Positions 1-8,571 of a stretch of DNA of 64,000 nucleotides are shown piece by piece; position 1 is the stretch's first letter, and each line of letters begins with the position of its first letter. The translations under genes and the position numbers were made by a program. The stretch is taken from NCBI RefSeq assembly GCF_015319165.1, contig NZ_JADIVZ010000002.1, positions 186,001 through 250,000 of the forward strand, in the 5' to 3' direction. The notes beneath the pieces are model-generated. The model did not search any database, had not been told where the DNA came from, and saw only the letters and a list, made by a program, of their open reading frames with translations. The stretch is from Nocardioides acrostichi. GTDB lineage: Bacteria; Actinomycetota; Actinomycetes; Propionibacteriales; Nocardioidaceae.

Positions 1-353
1 GCCATGACGACGCGCATCGGACCGGGATAGGGGGAGATGTCCCAGGTCTCGGTGACCACGCAGGCGCCGGAGTCGGTCGGAGCGAGCTGGTAACGCCACC
101 GGTGCAGTCCGATGTGCCGCCACGCGATGGTGCGGCCCTCGTCGAACTCCACGACCTTGTTCTTGATCGTGTACGGCACGCCCTGCTTCATGCTCATCGA
201 GAACTCCGAGCCCAGCGTCAGTCGCTTCGGCCCCGTCACCGAGTCGAGCACGGTGCCCGACCCGTCGATGCGGGAGTGCTGCCTGGGGTCGGCGAGGATC
301 GCGAACACCTTGTCGGGAGGTGCGTCGATGGTCAGGGTTCCGGTCACAGCCAT
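1..353 (-). CDS. SRPBCC (START-like) family protein, 3' end outside window
   Basis: The minus-strand frame opens at ATG (353-351) and stays open to the left edge, so about 117 N-terminal residues are visible and the C-terminus is missing. The protein begins MAVTGTLTIDAPPDKVFAIL and continues with ADPRQHSRIDGSGTV. This is the usual N-terminal pattern of the SRPBCC/polyketide-cyclase fold (beta strand, then P-x-x-V-[FW]-x-[IVL]-[LI]-x-D). Later segments (WRHIGLHRWRYQL, VVTETWDISPYPGPMR) also fit the family, whose members bind hydrophobic ligands in a helix-grip cavity. No signal peptide is seen. It is divergent from the dehydrogenase operon, with about 300 bp between starts. The substrate is unknown. 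Confidence 0.8.
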   Translation of the reverse strand, partial: MAVTGTLTIDAPPDKVFAILADPRQHSRIDGSGTVLDSVTGPKRLTLGSEFSMSMKQGVPYTIKNKVVEFDEGRTIAWRHIGLHRWRYQLAPTDSGACVVTETWDISPYPGPMRVVM

Positions 354-649
354 GGTGACGACGGTAGGCGGCCGCGAGTCACGCCGCCACGCCCTTGAGG
401 GCTCACCCGTCGGTGGCACCCGTCGCGGTTACGCGGACCTGGACGGGCGCGGAGACTCCGGGGAAAGCCACTGACGTGGTGCTCGTCGGCGGCGTGTGGC
501 CAGGAGCGCGTTCGGCGAGACCACGCGCTAGGGTGGTGCCGCCCCTGTGGTCCGGGTCACACGTGCACCACCCCCGCACACCGACCCGACCGCTCGAACC
601 CCGTGCAGGTGGAGACCCCACCGAGCCGGAAGAACTGCAAGGAGTGCGC
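354..649. other. divergent intergenic region upstream of the 2-oxoacid dehydrogenase operon
   Basis: About 300 bp separate the divergent SRPBCC and E1 alpha starts. The reading frame of E1 alpha is open through much of this stretch, but the residues there are low-complexity and unlike the family. The only clear signal is the AAGGAG ribosome-binding site at 639-644, five bases before the GTG at 650. A TAGGGT hexamer at 529-534 could be a -10 box, without a convincing -35. No operator was recognised. Confidence 0.4.
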
Positions 650-1837
650 GTGGCCGACTCGTCCCCAGCAACCGACACCCCCGGAACTCCCGAGGCGTTC
701 GGACCCGACCTGGCCGAGGTCTTCGGCCCCGCCGCCGCCGACGGTGGCCCCGAGCTGGTGCAGCTGCTCACGCCCGAGGGCGAGCGCCGACACCACCCCG
801 AGTTCGACCTCGACTTCTCGGCCGAGCAGATCCGCGGCTTCTACCGAGACATGGTGCTCGTGCGCCGCCTCGACGTCGAGGCCACCGCGCTCCAGCGGCA
901 CGGTGAGCTCGGAATCTGGGCCCAGCTGCTCGGCCAGGAGGCCGCGCAGATCGGTGCCGGCCGCGCCCTGCGCCCGCAGGACTTCGTGTTCCCGACCTAC
1001 CGCGAGCACGGGGTCGCCTGGTGCCGCGGGCTGGACCCCTTGCGCCTGCTCGGCCTCTTTCGCGGCGTCGACCACGGTGACTGGGATCCCGCCGAGCACA
1101 ACTTCGGCCTCTACACGATCGTCATCGGCGCCCAGTGCCTGCACGCCACCGGCTACGCGATGGGCATGCAGCGCGACGGTGTCGTCGGCACCGGCGACCC
1201 CGAGCGGGACGCCGCGGTCATCGCGCACTTCGGCGACGGCGCGTCGTCCCAGGGCGACGTGAACGAGGCCTTCATCTTCGCCGCCTCCTACAACGCGCCG
1301 GTGGTGTTCTTCTGTCAGAACAACCAGTGGGCGATCTCGGAGCCGATCGAGCGCCAGACGCGCATCCCGCTGTACCAGCGGGCGCTCGGGTTCGGCTTCC
1401 CGGGCATCCGCGTCGACGGCAACGACGTGCTCGCCACGTACGCCGTCACCCAGGCCGCGCTGCAGCGCGCCCGCGACGGTCAGGGCCCCACCTTCGTGGA
1501 GGCCTACACCTACCGGATGGGTGCCCACACCACGACCGACGACCCCACCCGCTACCGGCTCTCGGCCGACGTGGAGTCGTGGAAGCTGAAGGATCCCATC
1601 GCGAGGCTCGAGGCCTACCTGCGGCGCAACGGACTCGTCGACGACGGCCTCGTCGATACGGTCAAGGCCGAGGCCGACGAGCTCGGTGAACGGCTGCGCG
1701 CCGGCTGCACCTCAATGCCCGACCCGCAACCGCTCGACATGTTCGACGAGGTGTACGCCGAGGTGCCAGACGAGCTCGCCGCCCAGCGCGCCGGGTTCGC
1801 CGACTACCTCGAGTCGTTCGAGGAGGCCCGCGCATGA
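650..1837 (+). CDS. 2-oxoacid dehydrogenase E1 component, alpha subunit (branched-chain or pyruvate type)
   Basis: Thiamine-diphosphate-dependent E1 alpha subunit, about 395 residues. It decarboxylates a 2-oxo acid and passes the acyl group to lipoyl-E2. The ThDP motif is visible as HFGDGASSQGDVNEAF followed by CQNNQWAIS, which matches the GDG-x(~27)-NN rule. The YRMGAHTTTDDPTRYR segment is typical of the phosphorylation-loop region of E1 alpha proteins. I place the start at GTG 650, because AAGGAG lies at 639-644 and family similarity begins shortly after; the frame is open further upstream but that part is not family-like. It overlaps the E1 beta gene by 4 bp (ATGA) and so is translationally coupled to it. 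Split alpha/beta E1 with an adjacent E2 and no E3 fits a branched-chain (Bkd) complex better than the single-chain AceE of actinobacteria. The substrate is not proven. Confidence 0.93.
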   Translation: MADSSPATDTPGTPEAFGPDLAEVFGPAAADGGPELVQLLTPEGERRHHPEFDLDFSAEQIRGFYRDMVLVRRLDVEATALQRHGELGIWAQLLGQEAAQIGAGRALRPQDFVFPTYREHGVAWCRGLDPLRLLGLFRGVDHGDWDPAEHNFGLYTIVIGAQCLHATGYAMGMQRDGVVGTGDPERDAAVIAHFGDGASSQGDVNEAFIFAASYNAPVVFFCQNNQWAISEPIERQTRIPLYQRALGFGFPGIRVDGNDVLATYAVTQAALQRARDGQGPTFVEAYTYRMGAHTTTDDPTRYRLSADVESWKLKDPIARLEAYLRRNGLVDDGLVDTVKAEADELGERLRAGCTSMPDPQPLDMFDEVYAEVPDELAAQRAGFADYLESFEEARA

Positions 1838-2877
1838 GCACCCAGACCACCCCCCAGGCCACCCCCCAGGCCACCCCCCAGGCGACGTCCCAGGCGCCGT
1901 CTCAGAAGATCACCCTCGCCAAGGGCCTCAACATGGGCCTGCGAGCGGCCATGGAGCACGACGAGAAGGTGCTCGTCATGGGCGAGGACGTCGGCAAGCT
2001 CGGCGGCGTCTTCCGCATCACCGACGGCCTCCAGAAGGACTTCGGCGAGGACCGCGTCATCGACTCGCCGCTCGCGGAGTCAGGCATCGTCGGCACCGCC
2101 GTCGGCCTGGCCCTGCGCGGCTACCGGCCGGTGGTGGAGATCCAGTTCGACGGGTTCGTCTACCCGGCCTACGACCAGATCGTGTGCCAGGTCGCGAAGA
2201 TGCGCTACCGCAGCAAGGGCCACAGCCCGATGCCGATGGTCATCCGGATCCCCTTCGGCGGCGGCATCGGCGCGGTCGAGCACCACAGCGAATCGCCCGA
2301 GGCGCAGTTCGCGCACACGCCCGGTCTCAAGGTCGTCGCGTGCTCGAACCCCGTCGACGGCTACTGGATGATCCAGCAGGCCATCGCCTCCGACGACCCG
2401 GTGGTCTTCCTCGAGCCCAAGCGGCAGTACCACGGCGCGAAGGCCGAGCTGGACGACACCGCGACGCCCCCGCCGCTGTTCTCCTCGCAGGTGGTGCGCC
2501 CGGGCACCGACGTCACGGTGCTGGCCTACGGTCCGACCGTGCGCACCGCGCTGTCGGCGGCCGAGGCGGCGTCGAACGAGGGCCGTTCGATCGAGGTGAT
2601 CGACCTGCGCACCCTCAGCCCGCTCGACATGGCTCCGGTCTACGACTCGGTGCGCAAGACCGGCCGCTGTGTCGTCGTGCACGAGGCTCACGTGAACCTC
2701 GGGCTCGGCTCCGAGCTGGCTGCCCGCGTCACCGAGGAGTGCTTCTACTCCCTCGAGGCGCCGGTGTTGCGGGTGGGCGGATTCGACATCCCCTACCCCG
2801 CCTCGCGCATCGAAGAGGACTTCCTGCCCGATCTCGACCGGCTGCTCGACGCCGTCGACCGCACCTTCGGATTCTGA
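1834..2877 (+). CDS. 2-oxoacid dehydrogenase E1 component, beta subunit
   Basis: E1 beta (transketolase central and C-terminal domains), 347 residues, partner of the preceding alpha subunit. Motifs: VLVMGEDVGKLGGVFR near residue 50, GIVGTAVGLALRGYRPVVEI, the GGGIGAVEHHSESPEA loop, and the C-terminal VIDLRTLSPLD and VVVHEAH blocks. The first 25 residues are unusual: a TPQA tetrapeptide repeated by a 12-bp tandem array (about 1847-1885) extends the protein ahead of the conserved core. The start overlaps the E1 alpha stop. Only 11 bp separate it from the E2 gene, so the three form one operon. Confidence 0.93.
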   Translation: MSTQTTPQATPQATPQATSQAPSQKITLAKGLNMGLRAAMEHDEKVLVMGEDVGKLGGVFRITDGLQKDFGEDRVIDSPLAESGIVGTAVGLALRGYRPVVEIQFDGFVYPAYDQIVCQVAKMRYRSKGHSPMPMVIRIPFGGGIGAVEHHSESPEAQFAHTPGLKVVACSNPVDGYWMIQQAIASDDPVVFLEPKRQYHGAKAELDDTATPPPLFSSQVVRPGTDVTVLAYGPTVRTALSAAEAASNEGRSIEVIDLRTLSPLDMAPVYDSVRKTGRCVVVHEAHVNLGLGSELAARVTEECFYSLEAPVLRVGGFDIPYPASRIEEDFLPDLDRLLDAVDRTFGF

Positions 2878-2888
2878 GGAGGAACCGC

Positions 2889-4319
2889 GTGCCCGAGTAC
2901 AAGCTTCCCGACGTCGGCGAGGGCCTCACCGAGGCCGAGCTCGTCGCCTGGCGGGTCAAGGTCGGCGACACCATCGCGGTCAACGACATCGTCTGCGACA
3001 TCGAGACCGCCAAGTCGATCGTCGAGCTGCCCTCGCCGTACGCCGGCGAGGTCACCGCGCTGCTGGTTCAGGAGGGTGACACCGTCGAGGTGGGCACCCC
3101 GATCATCCGGATCGGCGCCGAGACGTCAGCGCCCGAGGCTGCCCCAGCGCCGGAGCCCGACCCCGAGCCCGAGTTGGATCTGTCGAACCCCGCTGCCAGC
3201 GGGGGCGGAGAGGGCGAGAGCCTGGTCGGGCGCAACAAGGCCGACCGCGGCGCGCAGCGGCGGGCCCGCCGCGGGGGCGGTGGCGCGGCCGTGCATGCGC
3301 AGGCCCAGGCCGCGTTCGACCCCAGCGCGCCGGCCCCCGAGCTGGCCGACGCCGAGGCGCAGGCCGACGAGCCTGCCCCGGTCGTGGAGCCGTCCCCGGC
3401 GCCCCAGGCTCCGGTCGAGGCCCGTGCCCTGGCCAAGCCGCCGGTGCGCAAGCTCGCGAAGGATCTCGGCGTCGACCTCACCGCGCTCACGCCGAGTGGG
3501 CCGCACGGCACGGTGAGTCGAGCCGACGTCGAGGCCGCCGCGACGGCCGGCGGAGCGTCATCCGGGCGCAGCGCCCAGCCTTCTCCCACGTCCGACGCCG
3601 GCGCGGGTGCCCGCGAGACGCGCGAGCCGGTCAAGGGCGTGCGCAAGATGATGGGGCAGGCGATGGTCGACTCGGCCTTCACCGCTCCGCACGTCACCGA
3701 GTGGGTCACCGTCGACGTCACGCGCTCGATGGAGCTCGTCGAGCGGCTCAAGAGCCACCGTGACTTCCGCGACGTGAAGGTCTCCCCGCTGTTGGTGCTG
3801 GCCAAGGCGTGCCTGCTCGCGATGCGCCGCACCCCGGAGATCAACTCCTTCTGGGACGACGCCGCCGGCGAGGTCGTCTACAAGCACTACGTGAACCTCG
3901 GCATCGCCGCCGCCACCCCGCGGGGGCTCGTGGTGCCGAACGTGAAGGATGCCGACGCGATGTCGCTGCGCGAGCTCGCCGACGCGCTGGCCTCGCTCAC
4001 CGCCACCGCTCGGGAGGGCAAGACGCAGCCCGCCGAGATGAGCGGCGGCACATTCACGATCACCAACGTGGGCGTCTTCGGCGTCGACGCCGGCACCCCG
4101 ATCATCAATCCCGGCGAGTCCGCGATCTGTTGCTTCGGGTCGATCACCCGCAAGCCGTGGGTCGTCGTCGAGGGCGGTGAGGAGAAGATCGTGCCGCGCC
4201 ACGTCACCACCCTCGCGCTGTCGTTCGACCACCGGCACGTGGATGGTGAGAAGGGCTCACGGTTCCTGGCCGACGTCGCGTCCGTGCTGGAGGATCCCGC
4301 CACCGGGCTGCTGCTCTGA
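2889..4319 (+). CDS. dihydrolipoamide acyltransferase (E2) of 2-oxoacid dehydrogenase complex
   Basis: E2 core enzyme, about 476 residues. Domains in order: one lipoyl domain (residues about 1-78, lipoylated Lys in DIETAKSIVELPSP), a long Ala/Pro/Glu-rich linker carrying a basic patch (RRARRGGGG), a peripheral subunit-binding domain (VRKLAKDLGVDLTAL...GRVSRADV-like region near residue 190), and the catalytic acyltransferase domain ending with the active-site motif LSFDHRHVDGEKG. The GTG start at 2889 is preceded by a strong GAGGAGG at 2876-2882 that overlaps the E1 beta stop. The frame is open much further upstream, but only as a shadow of E1. No E3 gene follows, so the lipoamide dehydrogenase must come from elsewhere. 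A single lipoyl domain and split E1 favour a branched-chain type. Confidence 0.93.
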   Translation: MPEYKLPDVGEGLTEAELVAWRVKVGDTIAVNDIVCDIETAKSIVELPSPYAGEVTALLVQEGDTVEVGTPIIRIGAETSAPEAAPAPEPDPEPELDLSNPAASGGGEGESLVGRNKADRGAQRRARRGGGGAAVHAQAQAAFDPSAPAPELADAEAQADEPAPVVEPSPAPQAPVEARALAKPPVRKLAKDLGVDLTALTPSGPHGTVSRADVEAAATAGGASSGRSAQPSPTSDAGAGARETREPVKGVRKMMGQAMVDSAFTAPHVTEWVTVDVTRSMELVERLKSHRDFRDVKVSPLLVLAKACLLAMRRTPEINSFWDDAAGEVVYKHYVNLGIAAATPRGLVVPNVKDADAMSLRELADALASLTATAREGKTQPAEMSGGTFTITNVGVFGVDAGTPIINPGESAICCFGSITRKPWVVVEGGEEKIVPRHVTTLALSFDHRHVDGEKGSRFLADVASVLEDPATGLLL

Positions 4320-4420
4320 GGTGCGGGGTCGTGGGCCGGGAGGTCCACGACCCCGCCACCGCTCCGACGGGGGCCGCATCGGCCGGGTCCGACCGCGCCG
4401 AGGCCGACCCAGTGCAGACA

Positions 4421-4436
4421 TAGTCCGGTCGGACTA
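4421..4436. promoter_or_regulatory. palindromic operator-like site upstream of the SipW operon
   Basis: TAGTCCGGTCGGACTA is a perfect palindrome (7-bp arms, 2-bp centre), 130 bp before the first gene of the signal-peptidase operon and 102 bp after the E2 stop. The intergenic stretch 4320-4565 holds no other gene. The site looks like the target of a dimeric regulator, but no regulator gene is adjacent, so its role is an inference. Confidence 0.5.
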
Positions 4437-4565
4437 GGGAGCCGGGTCGGATGAGTCACTTCGGGGCCAGGGCGCTCAGGTGGTCGCATCGACGGCCGAT
4501 GCAGCCGGTGGAGAGGTCTTTCCCGGGGGCCGCTGAAACCCGTGTCCCTGGGAGGGAACCCGACC

Positions 4566-5117
4566 ATGAAGTCTGCCTTGAAAGCCACGCTCGCCTCCGG
4601 CGCCGGTGTGGCGCTACTACTCGGTGGCGCCGGCTCGCTGGCGTACTGGAACGACACGACGGTCGCGCAGCCGGGGGATCTGGTGTCCGGCACGTTGACG
4701 CTCGGTGACAGCGTGTGCGGTGACTGGACGCTCGACGGAGCTCAGAGCTTCGACCCGGCATCGGACAAGATCGTGCCCGGCGACTCGCTCACTCTCGTGT
4801 GCGACTCGACCATCGCCATCGAGGGCAAGCACGCCGCCGCCGACCTGAGCGCCACCGCCGCCGGTGCCGTCGACAACCTGCTCGAGGACCAGCTGACCAT
4901 CGGCGCGACCTACGCGATCGTGAACAGCGACGCCACCACGCGAACGCCGTCCATGGACGGCAGCACCATCGATCTGACCGAGGCCGACAACGGCAAGGAG
5001 CTGCGGGCCACGATCTCGGTCGGCTTCGCGGACGCCGCGCCGAACGACAGCAAGGCGCTCACTGCCGCGCTCGACGACATCACCATCACCGCCACGCAGC
5101 AGCACGACGCCTCGTAG
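4566..5117 (+). CDS. SipW-dependent (alternate-type) signal peptide secreted protein 1
   Basis: Secreted protein of about 183 residues. The N-terminus MKSALKATLASGAGVALLLG followed by GAGSLAYWNDT is the alternate-type (SipW/TasA-like) signal peptide, in which a short hydrophobic run ends with AYW-[NST]-[DS]. The mature part (from about VAQPGDLVSGTLTL) is rich in Thr, Asp and beta-forming residues, like TasA/CalY-family surface or fibre proteins. ATG 4566 is chosen because GGGAGG lies at 4551-4556 and the signal peptide starts here. It is the first gene of a four-gene operon with its probable dedicated peptidase 7 bp downstream. The structural role (matrix fibre, surface layer, adhesin) cannot be read from sequence. 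Confidence 0.85.
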   Translation: MKSALKATLASGAGVALLLGGAGSLAYWNDTTVAQPGDLVSGTLTLGDSVCGDWTLDGAQSFDPASDKIVPGDSLTLVCDSTIAIEGKHAAADLSATAAGAVDNLLEDQLTIGATYAIVNSDATTRTPSMDGSTIDLTEADNGKELRATISVGFADAAPNDSKALTAALDDITITATQQHDAS

Positions 5118-5124
5118 TGACTCC

Positions 5125-5721
5125 GTGACGACCCAGCTCGCACCTGCCGCGGCGTCCATCGCGACGTCGCGGCGGGTGCGCTCCAACCTTCGCGTCGTGG
5201 GATCGGCGCTGGGCTGGCTGGTGTCGGGGCTGCTGTTCCTCGTGATCTGTGCGTCGGTGCTGGTGCCGCGCGTGGCCGGCGCGACGCCGTACACGATCCT
5301 CACCGGCTCGATGACTCCGAAGTACCCGCCCGGCACCCTCATGGTGGTGCGCCCGGTCGACCTCGACCGGGTGGAGGTCGGCGACGTGATCACCTATCAG
5401 GTCGAGAGCGGCGAGCCGACGGTGGTGACCCACCGCGTCGTGGGTGTCGGCTACCGCGCCGACGGGGAGCGCGTGCTCACCACACAGGGCGACGCCAACA
5501 AGACCCCCGACGCCAAGCCCGTACGGGCCGTGCAGGTGCGCGGCGAGCTCTGGTACGCCGTCCCGTGGGTCGGCCATCTCGGGGTGCTGTTCAGCCCCGA
5601 CCAACGCCAGCGGCTGACCTACCTGGTGGCCGGCGGGCTGTTCGCGTACGCCGCCGGCATCGTCGTGAGCGGCTGGCTGCGCAACCGTCCGCGACCGAAG
5701 GCCCGCAGGAGGATGCCATGA
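5125..5721 (+). CDS. signal peptidase I, SipW/ER type (Ser-His)
   Basis: Membrane signal peptidase of 198 residues. One N-terminal transmembrane helix (LGWLVSGLLFLVICASVLVP), the catalytic serine in ILTGSMTPKYPPGT, and THRVVGV where typical bacterial enzymes have the general-base Lys. The His in place of Lys marks the SipW/archaeal/ER class S26B. A second hydrophobic helix (YLVAGGLFAYAAGIVVSGWL) lies near the C-terminus and is followed by a basic tail. GTG start at 5125. The stop overlaps the next gene (ATGA at 5718-5721). Its position between three genes with alternate-type signal peptides strongly suggests that it cleaves them. Confidence 0.92.
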   Translation: MTTQLAPAAASIATSRRVRSNLRVVGSALGWLVSGLLFLVICASVLVPRVAGATPYTILTGSMTPKYPPGTLMVVRPVDLDRVEVGDVITYQVESGEPTVVTHRVVGVGYRADGERVLTTQGDANKTPDAKPVRAVQVRGELWYAVPWVGHLGVLFSPDQRQRLTYLVAGGLFAYAAGIVVSGWLRNRPRPKARRRMP

Positions 5722-6365
5722 GCGGCAGGCACGCGGCTCGCAGGCACGCCGCACCGCGGCGGCGTCCGCGGCTGCGCACCGTTCTCCCGGCTCTCGCCGG
5801 CGTGACCGTACTGACGGTCGGAGGCATGGGCACGTACGCCTACTGGACCGACTCCGCGACGGTGCAAGGCGGCGCGCTGGTCTCGGGCAGCCTCGATCTC
5901 ACGATCGACGGCCAGCAGGGCAACCCGACCAGCTACACGTGGTCGGCTCTGGCCACCTCCGGCCTGGCGCCGGGTGAGAGCCGGGCGGCGGTGATGACCG
6001 TCGCGAACGCCGGCGACGTGCCATTCACCTACCACGCGACCGGCGCCTCGGGAGGAGACGCCGGGCTGCGCGGCACGATGACGATCAGGGTCGTGCTGGG
6101 CGGCGTCAAGGTGCCCGACAACGACAACGCCTACCCGATCCAGGAGACCTGCTCGGGCGGCACCGACACCTTCGACGCCCACCTCGACGCCAGCGGCGCA
6201 GTGCAGGTGCTGCCCACCGGCGGCGGCACCGATCCGAGGCTCGCGAAGTCGGCCTCGATCGGCGTGTGCGTGCAGGTCACCATGGACTCCGACGCTCCGG
6301 ACTCCGTGCAGGGCAAGACCTACCAGCCCTCGTTCACCTTCACCGCGGCGCAGGCGACGTCGTGA
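5718..6365 (+). CDS. SipW-dependent (alternate-type) signal peptide secreted protein 2
   Basis: About 215 residues. A basic N-terminus (RHAARRHAAPRRRPRLR) is followed by the hydrophobic segment TVLPALAGVTVLTVGGMGTY and the cleavage-region signature AYWTDSATV. The mature domain starts around GGALVSGSLDLTIDG and includes LAPGESRAAVMTVANAGDVP, a pattern seen in TasA-like and other beta-sandwich surface proteins. It contains two cysteines (EETCSGG-like and GVCVQV) that could form a disulfide outside the cell. Translationally coupled to the peptidase (4-bp overlap) and to the next gene (GTGA overlap at 6362-6365). Confidence 0.85.
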   Translation: MSGRHAARRHAAPRRRPRLRTVLPALAGVTVLTVGGMGTYAYWTDSATVQGGALVSGSLDLTIDGQQGNPTSYTWSALATSGLAPGESRAAVMTVANAGDVPFTYHATGASGGDAGLRGTMTIRVVLGGVKVPDNDNAYPIQETCSGGTDTFDAHLDASGAVQVLPTGGGTDPRLAKSASIGVCVQVTMDSDAPDSVQGKTYQPSFTFTAAQATS

Positions 6366-6805
6366 CGCTGCGTGCGCCGGTGGTGCTCGCTGCCCTGGCG
6401 CTCTGCCTGGTGCTCGCGCCGGTGCGGGGCAGTCTCGCCTCGTGGACGGACTCCGGTTCGGTCACGAGCGGGACCCTCTCCGCCAGGACACTGCAGAGCG
6501 TGCCGCTCTCCTGCACAGGAGGTGGCGCGTCGGTCACGATCTCGTGGACGCCGTCGACCTCTCCGGCCACGCTCACCTACACCGCCAAGACGAGTCAGTC
6601 GGCCACGGCTCTGCCCGTGACCGGCAACTCCTCGACCACGGTCACCACCACCTTGCTGGTCGGTCTGCTCGGGGCTCTGCTCGGCTCGACCGTGACGGTC
6701 GTGGTGACGGGCAGTCTGCCCGGAACCCTCTGGGTCACCACCCAGCAGATCACGTTGCGCTACACGCCGATCATCCTCGGCGCCGGTGGCCTCACGTGCC
6801 CCTAG
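6362..6805 (+). CDS. SipW-dependent (alternate-type) signal peptide secreted protein 3
   Basis: Short secreted protein of about 147 residues. The signal segment APVVLAALALCLVLAPVRGS is followed by LASWTDSGSVTSGTL, the same [AS]-[YS]-W-[TN]-D signature as in the two other cargo proteins. The mature part is Thr/Ser/Val rich with low complexity (repeated TVTTTLLVGLL-like stretches) and includes a second hydrophobic patch in the middle. A fibronectin-like beta domain is possible (VTISWTPSTSPATLTYT). GTG start overlaps the previous stop. It ends the four-gene operon; the next gene is convergent. Confidence 0.8.
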   Translation: MTLRAPVVLAALALCLVLAPVRGSLASWTDSGSVTSGTLSARTLQSVPLSCTGGGASVTISWTPSTSPATLTYTAKTSQSATALPVTGNSSTTVTTTLLVGLLGALLGSTVTVVVTGSLPGTLWVTTQQITLRYTPIILGAGGLTCP

Positions 6806-6896
6806 ACGGTCGACTCGTACCGTCCAGCCTCGGGTCTCCCGTCCGGCCGGCTGGCGACCTCGTCTGCGGCGCCCCACGACGAGAGGGTCTCGAGGC

Positions 6897-8390
6897 TCAC
6901 TCCCCGGTAGCGCCCGCGTACCGCTGCGCCCGTTCACTCGGGGCGGAGGGGCCCACGGCCGAGAGGCGCGCCAGCTCGAAGGCCAGAACGGCGCCGAGCC
7001 GCTGGCAGAAGGCCTCGGGCTCGGCGGCGGCGTCCGGCTGCTCGGCGACGACTCGGTCGACGATGCCGCGCTCGTGCAGGTCGATCGCCAGCACGTGCTG
7101 GGCGCGCGCCATCTCGGGGGCGTGGTCGGTGTCGCGGTGCACGATGGCCGAGGCACCCTCGGGCGGCAGCGGGGAGAGCCAGGCGTGCTGGGCGGCGACG
7201 ATCCGGTCGGCCGGCAGCAGGGCCAGCGCGCCGCCGCCGTTGCCCTCGCCCAGCAGCAGGCTCAGGGTCGGCGCGTCGAGGGAGACCAGGTCGCCGAGGC
7301 AGCGGGCGATCTCACCGGCGAGGCCGCCGTTCTCGGCGTTGACCGACAGTGCGGCGCCGGCGGTGTCGATGGCGGTGAGCAGCGGAAGCCGCAGCTCGGC
7401 GGCCAGCCGCATCCCACGCCGCGCCTCACGCAGCGCCTCCGGGCCGAGCGGCCGTGAGGGCGTCTGGCCGCGGCGGTCCTGGCCCAAGAACACGCACGGC
7501 ACGTCGCCGAAGCGCACGAGAGCGATGAGCAGTCCGGGGTCGGACTCGCCCTGACCCGTGCCGTTGAGCGGCACCACATCGGAGGCCGCGTAGCGCAGCA
7601 GGCGCCGGACGCCGGGCCGCTCGGGGTCGCGGGAGCGGGTCACGGCGTCCCAGGTGTCGACGTCGGGCAACTCGGCGTCGACCGGGTCGGGCACGGCGGT
7701 GAGCGCCTGCCGCGAGGGCAGCATGATCGTGAGCGCACGGTCGAGGATGTCGGGGATGTCCCCGGGCGCGACGACGGCGTCGATGATGCCGCGGGCGTAG
7801 AGGTTCTCCGAGGTCTGCACGTCCTCGGGGAACTGCTCGCCGTACAGCGCCTGGTAGACACGCGGGCCGAGGAAGCCCACGAGGGCCCCGGGCTCGGCCA
7901 CGGTCACGTGACCGAGCGAGCCCCAGGAGGCCATCACGCCGCCGGTGGTCGGGTTGCGCAGGTACACCAGATAGGGCAGGCCCGCCGTCTTGTGCGCCAT
8001 CACGGCTTCGGCGATGCGCACCATCTGCACGAACGCCGGCGTGCCCTCCTGCATGCGCGTGCCGCCGGAGATGGGCGCCGCCAGCAGCGGGAGTCCTTCC
8101 TCGGTGGCGCGATGGATGGCGCTCACGAGGCGGTCGGCGGTGGCGCGGCCGATCGAGCCGGCGAGGAACCCGAACTCGCCCACCACGACGGCCACGGGGC
8201 GGCCGCGTAGGAGTCCCTGGCCGGTGAGCACCGCCTCGTCGCAGCCGGACTTCTCCCGCGCACGGGCCAGATCCTGGGCGTACGCCTCGGCGATGTCGCC
8301 GTGGTCGGGTGGGGCATCCCAGGACCGCCAGGAGGCGTCGTCGAGCACGAGGTCGATGAGGTTCTGGGCGGTGAGCCGGTCGCTGGGCAT
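6897..8390 (-). CDS. acetyl-/propionyl-CoA carboxylase carboxyltransferase, fused beta-alpha type
   Basis: Biotin-dependent carboxyltransferase of 497 residues with two crotonase-fold halves. The N-terminal (AccD-like) half contains PISGGTRMQEGTPAFVQM and NPTTGGVMASWG, and the C-terminal (AccA-like) half contains LPLLTAIDTAGAALSVNAEN and LLLGEGNGGGALALLPAD. The zinc-finger found at the N-terminus of E. coli AccD is absent; the protein starts MPSDRLTAQNLIDLVLDD. No biotin carboxylase or BCCP gene is near, so it must pair with subunits encoded elsewhere. Natural substrate (acetyl-CoA versus another acyl-CoA) is not decided by sequence inspection. Confidence 0.88.
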   Translation of the reverse strand: MPSDRLTAQNLIDLVLDDASWRSWDAPPDHGDIAEAYAQDLARAREKSGCDEAVLTGQGLLRGRPVAVVVGEFGFLAGSIGRATADRLVSAIHRATEEGLPLLAAPISGGTRMQEGTPAFVQMVRIAEAVMAHKTAGLPYLVYLRNPTTGGVMASWGSLGHVTVAEPGALVGFLGPRVYQALYGEQFPEDVQTSENLYARGIIDAVVAPGDIPDILDRALTIMLPSRQALTAVPDPVDAELPDVDTWDAVTRSRDPERPGVRRLLRYAASDVVPLNGTGQGESDPGLLIALVRFGDVPCVFLGQDRRGQTPSRPLGPEALREARRGMRLAAELRLPLLTAIDTAGAALSVNAENGGLAGEIARCLGDLVSLDAPTLSLLLGEGNGGGALALLPADRIVAAQHAWLSPLPPEGASAIVHRDTDHAPEMARAQHVLAIDLHERGIVDRVVAEQPDAAAEPEAFCQRLGAVLAFELARLSAVGPSAPSERAQRYAGATGE

Positions 8391-8571
8391 GCCCCGTATT
8401 CAAACGTAGGGAGCGCCGTCACGGTGTGCGCGATCGCGCGTCGCTCCGCCCGGCAGGTGAGGTGAGAAGGCGGCGGTCTGCGTGCTGCCAGGTCGCCCGG
8501 AGTGGGGTGGCGGCGTGGCGGCACGTTCAGAAACGTCGTGCAGGCGCCACCGGGAGTGGGCGGCCCGGCGA

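Noticed and set aside
1686..2888. N-terminal extension of the E2 protein over the E1 beta gene
   Set aside because: The frame is open but the residues are Arg/Pro-rich shadow sequence; a strong GAGGAGG and GTG at 2889 set the true start at the lipoyl domain.
6807..6826. Terminator after the SipW operon (GACGG...CCGTC)
   Set aside because: The stem has only five base pairs with a ten-base loop, too weak to support.
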